Assembly: GCA_032620915.1 (NCBI GenBank)
Contig: CP136052.1
Coordinates: 527,001 to 591,000, forward strand
Direction: 5' to 3'
Length of the DNA stretch: 64,000 nucleotides
DNA from: Oscillospiraceae bacterium NTUH-002-81
GTDB taxonomy: Bacteria; Bacillota; Clostridia; Lachnospirales; Lachnospiraceae
Shown here in pieces: positions 24,248-32,334 of the stretch (position 1 is its first letter; every line of letters starts with the position of its first letter). A program made the position numbers and the translations under genes. The notes beneath the pieces were generated by a model. That model had not been told where the DNA came from. It did not search any database and was given only the letters and a program-made list of their open reading frames with translations.

Positions 24248-24592
24248 TTATATGGCAATGTCCTATCGTATGGAAATTGTGGAATACAAGGATGACGGCA
24301 GATTTGTGGTTTCTTATCCAGATTTGCCTGGTGCATTACTTGTGGTGAAACAGTAGAGAGTGCGGTAGCAAATGCACGGGATGCTAAAAAGGCATGGATT
24401 GAAGCTGCATTAGAAGAAGATGTAGAGATTCATGAACCAGACAGTTTGGAAGATTATTCTGGACAGTTTAAATTGAGAATTCCACGAAGTTTGTACAGAT
24501 CACTGGCAGAACATTCTCAGCGGGAAGGAATCAGCATGAATCAATATTGTGTGTATCTGCTTTCCAGAAATGATGCAATGTTTTCAAAATAA
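24228..24592 (+). pseudogene. hicB: HicB-type antitoxin, one frameshift
   Basis: The first frame from ATG 24228 reads ...YRMEIVEYKDDGRFVVSYP-DLPGALLVVKQ and stops. The HicB family sequence PGCITCGETVESAVANAR-DAKKAWIEAALEEDVEIHEP continues in another frame to a normal end at 24592, with a ribbon-helix-helix DNA-binding C-terminus (FKLRIPRSLYRSLAEHSQREGISMNQYCVYLL). One missing T around 24332 (GGTTGC expected, GGTGC seen) explains the shift. Overlap with hicA supports cotranscription. Confidence 0.82.
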
Positions 24593-24693
24593 ATATTGTT
24601 TTGTAATCCGCTTGCCTTCTACTTTACAATAATAGTTGCTGATATATAATTGAAAAGAAAGAGACAAATTGCAATTTAATGAGGGCAAAGCAA

Positions 24694-24896
24694 ATGGAGC
24701 AGATTATCAATTATAGAGACATACCTACAGATAAAAAACTGATATTTTAAATGCTCTTGAGCAAATAGGTTTTATTCCAGCATATGGCAGAGTGAAAACA
24801 ATGCAACGAGTTATGGAAAAATCGATCCCGGGTTCAGGACCTCAATTCTATTTTGTTTTTCGCGAAGATAAGTTGATAGGATACACTTTTCTGTAA
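24694..24896 (+). pseudogene. small accessory gene remnant, one frameshift
   Basis: From ATG 24694 the frame reads MEQIINYRDIPTDKK and then stops. In the neighbouring frame it continues TDILNALEQIGFIPAYGRVKTMQRVMEKSIPGS-GPQFYFVFREDKLIGYTFL and stops at 24896. A run of six A at 24733-24738 where seven would be needed explains the break. About 67 aa if repaired. Family unrecognised. Confidence 0.5.
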
Positions 24897-25039
24897 TATG
24901 ATGTAGGGCAAGTCAGAAAATCGTTTGAACGCTTTCCTGCAATAAAAAGTTTTTAGGCTTTAATCTTCCTTTCATAATTGCCCTGTATGATACAAGCATA
25001 ACAACAAGAAAGAAAACAAATAGAAAGGAAATTCAGAAC

Positions 25040-25543
25040 ATGAAAAAAATTAATTTTACTAACATCAGCGAGAAGATTAAAGCAAATGGAAAGAAAATTT
25101 TGAAGAGAACAATCGCAGCAGCAGCGGTACTCTCAATCCTTGGCGGTTCTGTTGTAGTTTACGCGGAGCATAAAGAGAATCAGACTGAGCAGAAAATTCA
25201 TGACAGAATCCGTGAAGATGCAAAGACAGATGGAATTACATTAATATCTGAGGATGAGGTAAAAAAGATTGCACTTGATGATGCAAAAGCAAAAGAAACA
25301 GATGTCAAATATCTGGAAATTTCACTGGATGATGAACAGAATAACCGTTATAATGATTATGATGATAACGACAATGATGACGATGACCATGATCACGAAG
25401 ATGACGATCATGATGACGAAAATCATGAAAAACGTTATATCTACGAAGTTGATTTTATTTACGATGGTATGGAATACAGCTATGAAATTGATGCCGAATC
25501 TAAAGAAATCCTTCAGCGTCAGTACGAATCCTGGTGGAATTAA
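25040..25543 (+). CDS. PepSY-domain secreted/membrane protein with Asp/His-rich tract
   Basis: This 167-aa protein has an N-terminal signal/anchor segment (IAAAAVLSILGGSVVVYA, about 26-43). A PepSY half follows (ISEDEVKKIALDDAKAKETDVKYLEISLDDE, about 70-100). Then comes a low-complexity acidic tract rich in Asp and His (about 105-133), and a closing PepSY strand-helix (RYIYEVDFIYDGMEYSYEIDAESKEIL). The Asp/His tract is an insertion inside the PepSY domain and looks like a metal-binding patch. The gene lies 120 nt upstream of a response regulator/histidine kinase pair, with a long hairpin between, so it may be a target or sensor partner of that system. AGAAAGGAAATT precedes ATG 25040. Confidence 0.75.
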   Translation: MKKINFTNISEKIKANGKKILKRTIAAAAVLSILGGSVVVYAEHKENQTEQKIHDRIREDAKTDGITLISEDEVKKIALDDAKAKETDVKYLEISLDDEQNNRYNDYDDNDNDDDDHDHEDDDHDDENHEKRYIYEVDFIYDGMEYSYEIDAESKEILQRQYESWWN

Positions 25544-25584
25544 TAGCCGATACCTTATGGCTGAAAAGTAAAATAGAGACAACA

Positions 25585-25623
25585 TAGGAGTCAATTACTG
25601 ATAGGTAACAGTATTGACTCCTA
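25585..25623 (+). terminator. long hairpin between PepSY gene and response regulator
   Basis: TAGGAGTCAAT-TACTG (25585-25600) and CAGTATTGACTCCTA (25609-25623) pair over 15 bp with one bulged T and an 8-nt loop. Only CGTTTATC follows, so it may be an attenuator or an mRNA-stabilising element rather than a strong terminator. Confidence 0.5.
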
Positions 25624-25663
25624 CGTTTATCTGAGGATTTTATATACAGGAGGGCAGACAGTA

Positions 25664-26341
25664 ATGCGTGTGCTTGTGGTAGAAGATGAGAAAGATCTTA
25701 ATCGTGTGATCACGAGAAAACTCAAAGCGGAAGGATATAGCGTAGATTCCTGTTTTGATGGTGCAGAAGCCTTGGATTATATGGAAATGACACCTTATGA
25801 TGTTATTGTTATGGATATTATGATGCCTGAAAAAAACGGATATCAGGTTTTGAAAGAAATGCGTGAAAAGGGCAACCGTTCTCCGGTGCTTTTTCTGACT
25901 GCACGAGATGCTCTTGAAGATCGTGTCAAAGGGCTGGATCTGGGGGCGGATGATTATCTTGTGAAACCATTTCATTTTGAAGAACTTATGGCAAGAATCA
26001 GGGTGATGCTTCGCAGAAACCATGGAAGTGTTTCCAATCGTCTTGCTCTTGCAGACCTTACTCTGGATTGCGATACACATGAAGTCAGACGGGGAGAAAA
26101 ACGAATTGAATTGTCTGCAAAAGAATTTTCTATTTTGGAATACATGCTTCGTAATAAAGGAATTGTCCTTTCAAGAGAAAAACTGGAAACACATATCTGG
26201 AATTATGAATACCAGGGTGCGTCCAATATGATTGATGTATATATCCGCTATCTGCGTCTGAAAATTGATAAAGAATTTGAGCCGAAGCTGATCCATACAG
26301 TAAGGGGAGTTGGCTATGTACTCCGGGAGGTGGATGCATGA
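25664..26341 (+). CDS. OmpR-family response regulator
   Basis: A 225-aa two-domain regulator. The receiver domain (1-115) has the acidic pocket VVEDEKD, the phosphoacceptor Asp in VIVMDIMMPEKNG (near 51), Thr in VLFLTARD and Lys in DYLVKPFHFEEL. The winged-helix output domain (about 125-220) has ELSAKEFSILEYMLRNKG and TVRGVGYVLRE. The start is ATG 25664 after AGGAGGGCAGACAGT. The kinase gene overlaps its stop by 4 nt, so they form one operon. The likely target is the adjacent PepSY gene or an envelope-stress regulon, which is inference. Confidence 0.93.
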   Translation: MRVLVVEDEKDLNRVITRKLKAEGYSVDSCFDGAEALDYMEMTPYDVIVMDIMMPEKNGYQVLKEMREKGNRSPVLFLTARDALEDRVKGLDLGADDYLVKPFHFEELMARIRVMLRRNHGSVSNRLALADLTLDCDTHEVRRGEKRIELSAKEFSILEYMLRNKGIVLSREKLETHIWNYEYQGASNMIDVYIRYLRLKIDKEFEPKLIHTVRGVGYVLREVDA

Positions 26342-27672
26342 AACAACTGACAATCCGTACAAAAGTAACATTTTGGTATGCGATGATTATGGTATTGATG
26401 GCGGCATCTACGCTTGGCTTGCTTTTGTCAGTTTCAGAAACGGCTCACCTTTCTGATCAGAAAAGCAGACTGATGGAAACGGTGGAAGAGGCAGCGGAAG
26501 ACATTTCGGAGGACGGAGAAGATGTATTTGATTCTTTTGAAGACGGGGTTTATCTTTCTCTTTATGATTCGCAGGGTACATTTCTTCAGGGAAATATTCC
26601 TTCTGATTTTCAGAAAAATCTGGAATTTTCAGAGCAATCCGTATATTCGATAAAGGCGAACCGGCAGAGTTTTTATGTCTATGATAGAAAACTGTCTGAT
26701 GGACAATGGATACGAGGGATAATCTCCGAATCAGAGTTCAGTCATTTTCAAGTGACAGTGATACGGACAGCTTTTATTTTGCTTCCCATGTTGGTGATAA
26801 TAGCTACGGTGGCTGGATATTTTATTACAAAACGGGCTTTTCGTCCGGTACGACAGATTCAGGAAACCGCACAGCAGATTACAAGAAGCAATTCGCTTTC
26901 TTCCAGAATTGGACTTCCGGAGGGAAGAGATGAAATTTCTCAGCTCGCAAATACAATCGATGAGATGCTGGAACGGTTAGAACAGAGTTTTGAAAAGGAA
27001 AAGCAGTTTACTTCTGATGCATCCCATGAACTTCGCACGCCGATATCTGTAATTTTGATGGAGAGTGAATATGTTCTTCAGGATGCAAGTACTTTTGAAG
27101 AGGCCAGGGAATCTATGGAGGCAGTCAACCGTCAGGCAAACAGAATGTCGGAGTTGATTAACCAGCTGCTGTTTTTTGCCCGTGAAGAAAATGGAACACT
27201 GGCGGTGAACTTTGAAAAAACAGAGATTCTTCCAGTCCTTCAGGAAATTATAGGGGATTGCCGGCCGCTTGCAGAAAGTTTTGATATTTCGGTTGAATTT
27301 ACGAATCATCTAAAGGATGGCTTTGCATGCAAAGTTGATCGTATGCTGTTTTCAAGGGCTGTTCACAACTTGATACAGAATGCTGCTGTCTATGGAAAAC
27401 AAGGTGGACATATCTGGGTATCTGTTTATGTAGAAGGAAACTATCTTGTGGTATCGGTCAAAGATGATGGCATCGGTATCAGCAGTGAACATTTGGAAAA
27501 AATCTGGGATCGCTTCTATCAGGTAGATGAATCACGCAGCAGGGCGTATGCCGGAAGCACAGGCCTCGGTCTGTCCATGGTACAGAAAATTATGGAAAAA
27601 CACAACGGTTATGTAAAAGTGGAAAGCGAAGAGGGGAGTGGAAGTACATTTTGGCTGTATTTTGAAATCTGA
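26338..27672 (+). CDS. sensor histidine kinase
   Basis: This 444-aa membrane kinase has TM1 at about 12-32 (VTFWYAMIMVLMAASTLGLLL), an extracytoplasmic sensor of about 110 residues rich in acids, TM2 at about 147-167, and HAMP (about 170-222). The phosphoacceptor is in the HisKA motif FTSDASHELRTPISVIL (near 233). The HATPase domain has NLIQNAAVYG, VKDDGIGISSEHLEKIWDRFYQ and GSTGLGLSMVQKI. The architecture is like CusS/ArlS-type kinases. It is translationally coupled to the regulator (ATGA overlap). A pathway cannot be named. Confidence 0.93.
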   Translation: MKQLTIRTKVTFWYAMIMVLMAASTLGLLLSVSETAHLSDQKSRLMETVEEAAEDISEDGEDVFDSFEDGVYLSLYDSQGTFLQGNIPSDFQKNLEFSEQSVYSIKANRQSFYVYDRKLSDGQWIRGIISESEFSHFQVTVIRTAFILLPMLVIIATVAGYFITKRAFRPVRQIQETAQQITRSNSLSSRIGLPEGRDEISQLANTIDEMLERLEQSFEKEKQFTSDASHELRTPISVILMESEYVLQDASTFEEARESMEAVNRQANRMSELINQLLFFAREENGTLAVNFEKTEILPVLQEIIGDCRPLAESFDISVEFTNHLKDGFACKVDRMLFSRAVHNLIQNAAVYGKQGGHIWVSVYVEGNYLVVSVKDDGIGISSEHLEKIWDRFYQVDESRSRAYAGSTGLGLSMVQKIMEKHNGYVKVESEEGSGSTFWLYFEI

Positions 27673-27894
27673 TGGTTTTCATATTTACCAGCTCCTTTGA
27701 TTTGCTTCAATAAGAAAAGCATACCGCATCACGCTGCGTGAGAGTTAAGCTATTTTTGAAAAAATGTGGTCCTTCATGTGTACTATTTACTAAATCTCAT
27801 ACTTTGGTCTGATTGACGGCGCCACCCTTTGAAAGTAAAATATTTCATATAGAAGCTTACTGCAACGAAATATCTTTTGCCAAGGGGGAGCAAA

Positions 27895-28992
27895 ATGAAA
27901 AAGAGAATTCTGAAATTTCGTCTGGCAGGGGCAGTGGTGACGCTGCTGGGCGTGTATCTGATGGTGATCGGGTACGGTGCCACCTGGTCGCTGACGATTG
28001 CCACGATCGTGCTGATTTTTGGTATTGCGATCTGGATGATGGCCAAACCGGAGGATTATAATTCCATGACGGACATTGCAGCCATGATCGAGATGGACAG
28101 GCCCAGGAAGATCGAGGAGTTTTATGAGGCGTACAAGAATGTGTGGACGCCGCTGGGCTCGGGATGGCTGGGCAAGTTTTATACGATGAAGCAGACGGCG
28201 CTGGTGTTTGGCCCGGACGCCAGAGGACAGTACATTTATTTCTGGCTGACGAAGGACGGGATCGTGGGATATGTGGGGTATTCGTTTGTGGAAAAGTTTA
28301 TCCGCAAGCAGCTGACGAAGCCGCTGATCCCGGTGCCGGAGGATGTGAGCCTGAGCGTGGCAGGGCATCTGAGCTATCATTCGGATTTTCTTATGTTCCA
28401 GAGTGAGCTGAAAACGAATCTGGAACGGTTTGTGAAAACCGGTCGGGTCGAGCCTTTTATGCAGACGAAGCCATCGCAGATCTACACGTTTACGGAGGAC
28501 TTCAAGCTGACGGGACAGCATTTTGACCTGGAGGACGCGGACGGAAATCTGGTGTACGCCATCGACAGTACGGTGCCGCTGAAGACGTTTCGGATTTATG
28601 ATGCGGCGCATAACGAAGTGTTCCGCATGACGAAGGAGCTGCTGCATGTGCTGCCGACATACCGTTTTTATCTGTATGAGGAGCCATATGGGACGCTGCA
28701 GAAGAAGTTTGCCCTGGTAAAAGACAGATTTTCCATGGAATTGCCGGAGGGTACGCTGGAACTGATGGAATATGCGGGCTCCATCGGCCACAATTACCGG
28801 GTGACGCTGAACGGGAAAATGCTGGGTGCCATCATGGACAATATGGATCTCACGATCCAGAATGTGTTTTTTGACAATGCATTTCTGATCGTTTATGACA
28901 CGCGGTATCTGCCGCAGCTGACGGCGCTGGCGGTGATGGCGGCCAGAGAGCTGGCCCGGGACAAGGACGGCGCGCTGCCGAATCGCAGATAA
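27895..28992 (+). CDS. membrane protein with C-terminal LURP-one-like (Tubby-type) domain
   Basis: This 365-aa protein has two N-terminal hydrophobic helices (about 9-30 and 32-50), a central region of about 120 residues without a known motif, and a C-terminal domain from about residue 200. The repeating beta strands (GQHFDLEDADGNLVYAIDSTVP, FRIYDAAHNEVFRMTKEL, GTLQKKFALVKDRFSMELPEG, YRVTLNGKMLGAIMDNMD) are typical of LURP-one-related proteins, a Tubby-like beta-barrel fold. Bacterial members are uncharacterised; phospholipid association is suspected for the fold. AAGGGGGAGC precedes ATG 27895. A lipoprotein gene follows 15 nt later, so they are probably an operon. Codon usage changes here to GC-rich. 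Confidence 0.75.
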   Translation: MKKRILKFRLAGAVVTLLGVYLMVIGYGATWSLTIATIVLIFGIAIWMMAKPEDYNSMTDIAAMIEMDRPRKIEEFYEAYKNVWTPLGSGWLGKFYTMKQTALVFGPDARGQYIYFWLTKDGIVGYVGYSFVEKFIRKQLTKPLIPVPEDVSLSVAGHLSYHSDFLMFQSELKTNLERFVKTGRVEPFMQTKPSQIYTFTEDFKLTGQHFDLEDADGNLVYAIDSTVPLKTFRIYDAAHNEVFRMTKELLHVLPTYRFYLYEEPYGTLQKKFALVKDRFSMELPEGTLELMEYAGSIGHNYRVTLNGKMLGAIMDNMDLTIQNVFFDNAFLIVYDTRYLPQLTALAVMAARELARDKDGALPNRR

Positions 28993-29007
28993 GAGGGGGA
29001 GAAACAG

Positions 29008-29664
29008 ATGAAGGGAAAATGGAGAGCATTTGTGGGGATTTTTACAGCAGCGTATGTGCTGACAGGCTGCGGCGCGATATCATCGCCCATCGAGTATGAC
29101 AGCGCGGATGCGGCCAAGGAGGCGCTGCAGTCGGCTTCTGTCCTGACGGTGGAGTGTAATCTGGAGGACGCAGACCCGGCGGGAAACCTGCTGGCGGACG
29201 GTAAAATAGCAGGCTTTATGAAAAATACCGGTTTTATCAATCTGAAATGGACGGTGAGTGTGGACGATGTGGACTGGTTTTATCTGAAGATTGTGACGGA
29301 TGAGCCCATCAACGATGTGGAGGGGATCGTATCCGGCACAACGTATGCCTATTATGATATGGACGATACGTGCCTTGGCTATTCCCAGGAGCAGGTCATC
29401 GACGGCGCCTTTTTTATCGCATTTCTGGATGCCGACGGCAATCGCAAGGATTATCTGGCGTCGGAGGACGGGACGGTACTGTTTGACAGCTCCTTCAACG
29501 TGATCGGCAGAGCAAAGGGACAGCATTCTATCCTGGGTTCGGACTGCCAGATCACCGTGACGATGGAGGATGGCGTGGATCAGGAGGTGGATCTGAAGGA
29601 TAAACTGGCCATGACCATGCCGATTTATGATGAGGAGAAACGCTGGTATCTGGATAACAAGTAA
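29008..29664 (+). CDS. putative lipoprotein
   Basis: This 218-aa protein has a signal peptide and lipobox (FTAAYVLTGCGAI; lipidated Cys near 21), giving a membrane-anchored extracellular protein. The mature part is acidic with alternating beta-type segments (WTVSVDDVDWFYLKIVTDEP, GTTYAYYDMDDTCLGYSQE, ASEDGTVLFDSSFNVIG) resembling repeated tubby/beta-barrel strands, perhaps matching the LURP-one domain of the neighbour. No enzymatic motif. AGAGGGGGAG precedes ATG 29008. Function unknown. Confidence 0.7.
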   Translation: MKGKWRAFVGIFTAAYVLTGCGAISSPIEYDSADAAKEALQSASVLTVECNLEDADPAGNLLADGKIAGFMKNTGFINLKWTVSVDDVDWFYLKIVTDEPINDVEGIVSGTTYAYYDMDDTCLGYSQEQVIDGAFFIAFLDADGNRKDYLASEDGTVLFDSSFNVIGRAKGQHSILGSDCQITVTMEDGVDQEVDLKDKLAMTMPIYDEEKRWYLDNK

Positions 29665-29776
29665 TCGGTTCCCGCTTCTCGAAAAATGAAAAAAATAATA
29701 AAAAATTATAGAAATACTGCAAAAAAATGCCGGGAAGATCGTTTTCTCTATAGGTAAAAAAGAGAGGGGATTTTTT

Positions 29777-30113
29777 ATGGGGGAGCAGGAACTGTTGAGA
29801 AAGCTGGGGATATGGCCGAATCTGAGCGGATATCAGTATCTGATGAAGGGGATTTGAGATGATCAGAATGGATCCGGACTATCTGCAGTATGTGACGAAG
29901 CGGCTGTATCCGGATATTGCCGATGTTTATCAGATGAGCTGGCCCAGCGTGGAGCGGGCGATCCGCACCTCGCTGATCACCTGCTGGGACAGAGGCAACC
30001 GGGATTTCCTGGATCAGATGGTGGGGTATCATCTGCGGGATCGCCCGACGGTCAGCGAATTTTTCGCACTTTCGTGGCTGTATCTGTGCCGGCAGGAACA
30101 GGAGAACGCATAG
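29777..30113 (+). pseudogene. stand-alone Spo0A C-terminal domain protein, interrupted by an in-frame UGA/frameshift
   Basis: The first frame (ATG 29777) reads MGEQELLRKLGIWPNLSGYQYLMKGI and stops at TGA 29855-29857. The second, from ATG 29859, reads MIRMDPDYLQYVTKRLYPDIADVYQMSWPSVERAIRTSLITCWDRGN and on to 30113. Joined, they make a domain matching the Spo0A DNA-binding region (GYxYL, LYP.IA, SRVERAIR-like block), about 110 aa without a receiver. One T too many in TTT (29853-29855) explains the break; GATTGAGATG would give continuous IEMIRM. The second part has its own AAGGGG site 7 nt upstream. Whether it is a dead gene, a reinitiation pair or a programmed shift is open. Confidence 0.75.
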
Positions 30114-30119
30114 ACGGGG

Positions 30120-30163
30120 AAATCCCGGGAAGGAAGAACAGATGACCTTTCCGGGATTTTTTT
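30120..30163 (+). terminator. rho-independent terminator
   Basis: AAATCCCGGGAAGG (from 30119) pairs with CCTTTCCGGGATTT (30146-30159), followed by a run of T. Classic terminator just after the Spo0A-C gene and before the TetR promoter. Confidence 0.85.
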
Positions 30164-30204
30164 GATAAAATATATTAATAAGCAGGTTTTCACCGGCAAG
30201 GTGA

Positions 30205-30259
30205 TTGACAGGCGGCAGGAAGAAGAATATACTCATAACAGTGTTATACAACACTGTTA
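30205..30259 (+). promoter_or_regulatory. TetR gene promoter and operator
   Basis: TTGACA (30205-30210), 17-bp spacer, TATACT (30228-30233) is a near-consensus promoter. Directly downstream, TAACAGTGTT (30236-30245) and AACACTGTTA (30250-30259) are perfect 10-bp arms separated by 4 bp, covering the expected start site. This is the typical size and symmetry of a TetR operator, so the regulator probably represses itself and the transporter operon behind it. Confidence 0.85.
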
Positions 30260-30276
30260 CAGATATGGAGGTACAG

Positions 30277-30900
30277 GTGTCAAAATTAATTGAAGGTGTT
30301 TCTGAGAAGATAGAAGCATGTGCGAAAAAGGAATTTCTGGAAAAGGGTTATGTGGATGCATCGCTTCGGACGATCGCGACGGAGGCCGGGACAACGACCG
30401 GGTCTATTTACTCCCGTTATGGCGGGAAGGAAGGGCTTTTTTCTGCGATCGTGGAGCCGGCGGCGGAAGAATTTGTCGGTATTTTCCGGCAGGTGCAGGA
30501 GACGTTTCACACGATGGAGGCAGAGCGGCAGGCGGAGAGCCTGGATGATTTTACCAGAAGCGGGATGCGGCAGATGGTGGATTACATGTATGCGCATTTT
30601 GAGGAGTTTCAGCTGCTGGTGACCGGCGCCTACGGAACGAAATTTCAGAATTTTGTGGAGCATCTGGTGGATATCGAGACAGAGTACACCTACAAGTTTA
30701 TGGAGACGATCGGCCTGGAAGTGAAGAAGGGCAAGCCCATCACGAAGGATTTCATGCACATCATGAACAAGGCGCTGTTTGAAAGCTTTTTTGAGGTGAT
30801 CCGGCACGGAATGTCGAAGGCGGAAGCGGTGGAGTACATCGATATGCTGGAAAAATATCACAGCGCAGGCTGGAATATCATTTACCAGGAGTATTATTGA
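30277..30900 (+). CDS. TetR/AcrR family transcriptional regulator
   Basis: A 207-aa regulator. The N-terminal TetR helix-turn-helix is at residues 8-55 (ACAKKEFLEKGYVDASLRTI, ATEAGTTTGSIYSRYGGKEGLF). The remainder is a helical ligand-binding/dimerisation domain with no recognised ligand motif. I choose GTG 30277 because GGAGG lies 5 nt upstream; ATG 30265 overlaps that site. Promoter and palindromic operator are immediately upstream. It is followed by an ECF transporter and two ABC permease-ATPases in the same direction, which it probably controls in response to the transported compound. Confidence 0.92.
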   Translation: MSKLIEGVSEKIEACAKKEFLEKGYVDASLRTIATEAGTTTGSIYSRYGGKEGLFSAIVEPAAEEFVGIFRQVQETFHTMEAERQAESLDDFTRSGMRQMVDYMYAHFEEFQLLVTGAYGTKFQNFVEHLVDIETEYTYKFMETIGLEVKKGKPITKDFMHIMNKALFESFFEVIRHGMSKAEAVEYIDMLEKYHSAGWNIIYQEYY

Positions 30901-31028
30901 TGGCAGAGACGCGGCCAGGCTGCTGCCGACGTGTGGCAGCCTCTCTTTTTGATGGGTGGTTAGCCGACGCTTACTCTGTGACAGTGGTCAGCAACAAAAA
31001 TGTCTGTAGAAAGGAAAAGGAGACTCGT

Positions 31029-31616
31029 ATGAACAAGGGTGGAAAACTGAAAGGAAAAGATCTGATCAATATCGGCATTTATGCTGCGATTTACTGTGTC
31101 ATCATGACCGCTGTGGCGATGCTCGGCTTTATTCCGATCATGATGCCGATACTTTGCGTGCTGGTGCCGCTGCTGGGTGGCATTCCGTACATGCTTTTTG
31201 TGACAAAGGTGGAAAAACCGGAAATGATCCATATTTACGCCATGATCGTGGGGCTGTTCCTGTGGATCACGGGCATGGGATACTGGCCGTTCATTTTCGG
31301 CGTCGTGTTTGGTTTTGTGGCCGATAAGATCGTGCAGTCCGGCAATTATAAGAGCAGTTCCAAGGCCATTCTCAGCAATGCGGTATTCAGCCTGGTGATT
31401 TTCGGCAATTTTGTACCGCTGCTCATCAATGCGGAGGAATATTTCAAGACCCGCCAGAGCTTCGGCGAGGATTACATCACTTCCCTGATCGCGATCATGG
31501 GCCATTCCTGGCTGGTTCCGGCGCTGCTTGCCGCTACCATCATTTTTGGCCTGCTGGGTGGTGTACTGGGAAAAGCAGTATTGAAAAAGCATTTTGAAAA
31601 GGCGGGAATCGCATAA
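31029..31616 (+). CDS. ECF transporter S component (Trep_Strep/MptS family)
   Basis: This 195-aa membrane protein has six hydrophobic segments. It belongs to the Trep_Strep/MptD-type ECF substrate-binding proteins, seen in GKDLINIGIYAAIYCVIM, GGIPYMLFVTKVEKPEM, ITGMGYWPFIFGVVFGFVADKI and a C-terminal LGGVLGKAVLKKHFEKAGI. S components bind the substrate; in this family it is not firmly known. The ATG at 31029 follows AAGGAAAAGGAG. Its stop overlaps the EcfT start (TAATG). Being beside dedicated T and A components, it is a group I (dedicated) ECF system. Confidence 0.85.
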   Translation: MNKGGKLKGKDLINIGIYAAIYCVIMTAVAMLGFIPIMMPILCVLVPLLGGIPYMLFVTKVEKPEMIHIYAMIVGLFLWITGMGYWPFIFGVVFGFVADKIVQSGNYKSSSKAILSNAVFSLVIFGNFVPLLINAEEYFKTRQSFGEDYITSLIAIMGHSWLVPALLAATIIFGLLGGVLGKAVLKKHFEKAGIA

Positions 31617-32332
31617 TGAAGGGTGCAAACATAACCTTTGATCCCCGGACAAAGCTGCTGCTGCTTCTGACCATGGGCATTTTTGTGCTGGGCAGTGCGG
31701 GCGGCAATCTGTTTGACGCTTACATGCCGCTGTTCTGTGCGGTACCGGTCGTATTATTTGTACTGGATGGAAAATGGAAACGGGCGGTGTTATATGCCGT
31801 GCTGTACGGGGCGGCCTACGCGCTTCTGATGGAGGCGGTTCCCCGGCTGTCGGGCATTGGCGGCTATATTTTGCTGGCATGCTGCGGCATCCTCACCCGA
31901 TTCCTGCCGGGCATTATGACCGGCGCGTATCTGATGCAGACAACGAAGGTGAGCGAATTCCACGCGGCCATGGAGCGGATGCATGTGACGGATAAGATCA
32001 CCATTCCCCTGTCGGTGATGTTCCGGTTTTTTCCCACCATTGCGGATGAGTTTTCTTCCATCAATGACGCCATGCGCATGCGTGACATCCGTTTCGGCGG
32101 GAAAAATGTGGCGAAGATGGTGGAGTACCGGCTGATCCCGCTGATGGTCTGCTCGGCAAAGATCGGGGAGGAGCTGAATGCGGCAGCCATCACAAGGGGG
32201 CTGGGATCGGACAGAAGGCGCACGAACATCTGCCGGATCGGCTTTCATGTGCAGGATTACATCCTGACTGCACTGTGTCTGGTACCCTATGTTGTCTGGC
32301 TCGGTGCGCTGGTTTTGGGAGGCATGAGGTGA
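31616..32332 (+). CDS. ECF transporter T component (EcfT/CbiQ-like)
   Basis: This 238-aa protein has a short N-terminal FDPRTKLLLLL motif typical of EcfT, several hydrophobic segments, and cytoplasmic coupling helices with the Ala-Arg-Gly-type signatures AAMERMHVTDKITIPL, AMRMRDIRFGG and AAAITRGLGSD that contact the ATPases. It links the S component to the ATPase pair. It starts at ATG 31616, overlapping the S gene stop by 1 nt; the ATPase gene follows after 2 nt. Operon position supports one transporter. Confidence 0.88.
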   Translation: MKGANITFDPRTKLLLLLTMGIFVLGSAGGNLFDAYMPLFCAVPVVLFVLDGKWKRAVLYAVLYGAAYALLMEAVPRLSGIGGYILLACCGILTRFLPGIMTGAYLMQTTKVSEFHAAMERMHVTDKITIPLSVMFRFFPTIADEFSSINDAMRMRDIRFGGKNVAKMVEYRLIPLMVCSAKIGEELNAAAITRGLGSDRRRTNICRIGFHVQDYILTALCLVPYVVWLGALVLGGMR

Positions 32333-32334
32333 AC

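Noticed and set aside
25269..25594. Met- and Ile-rich ORFs across the PepSY gene (both strands)
   Set aside because: They are produced by the GAT/CAT-rich Asp/His tract in other frames; composition is unlike a real protein.
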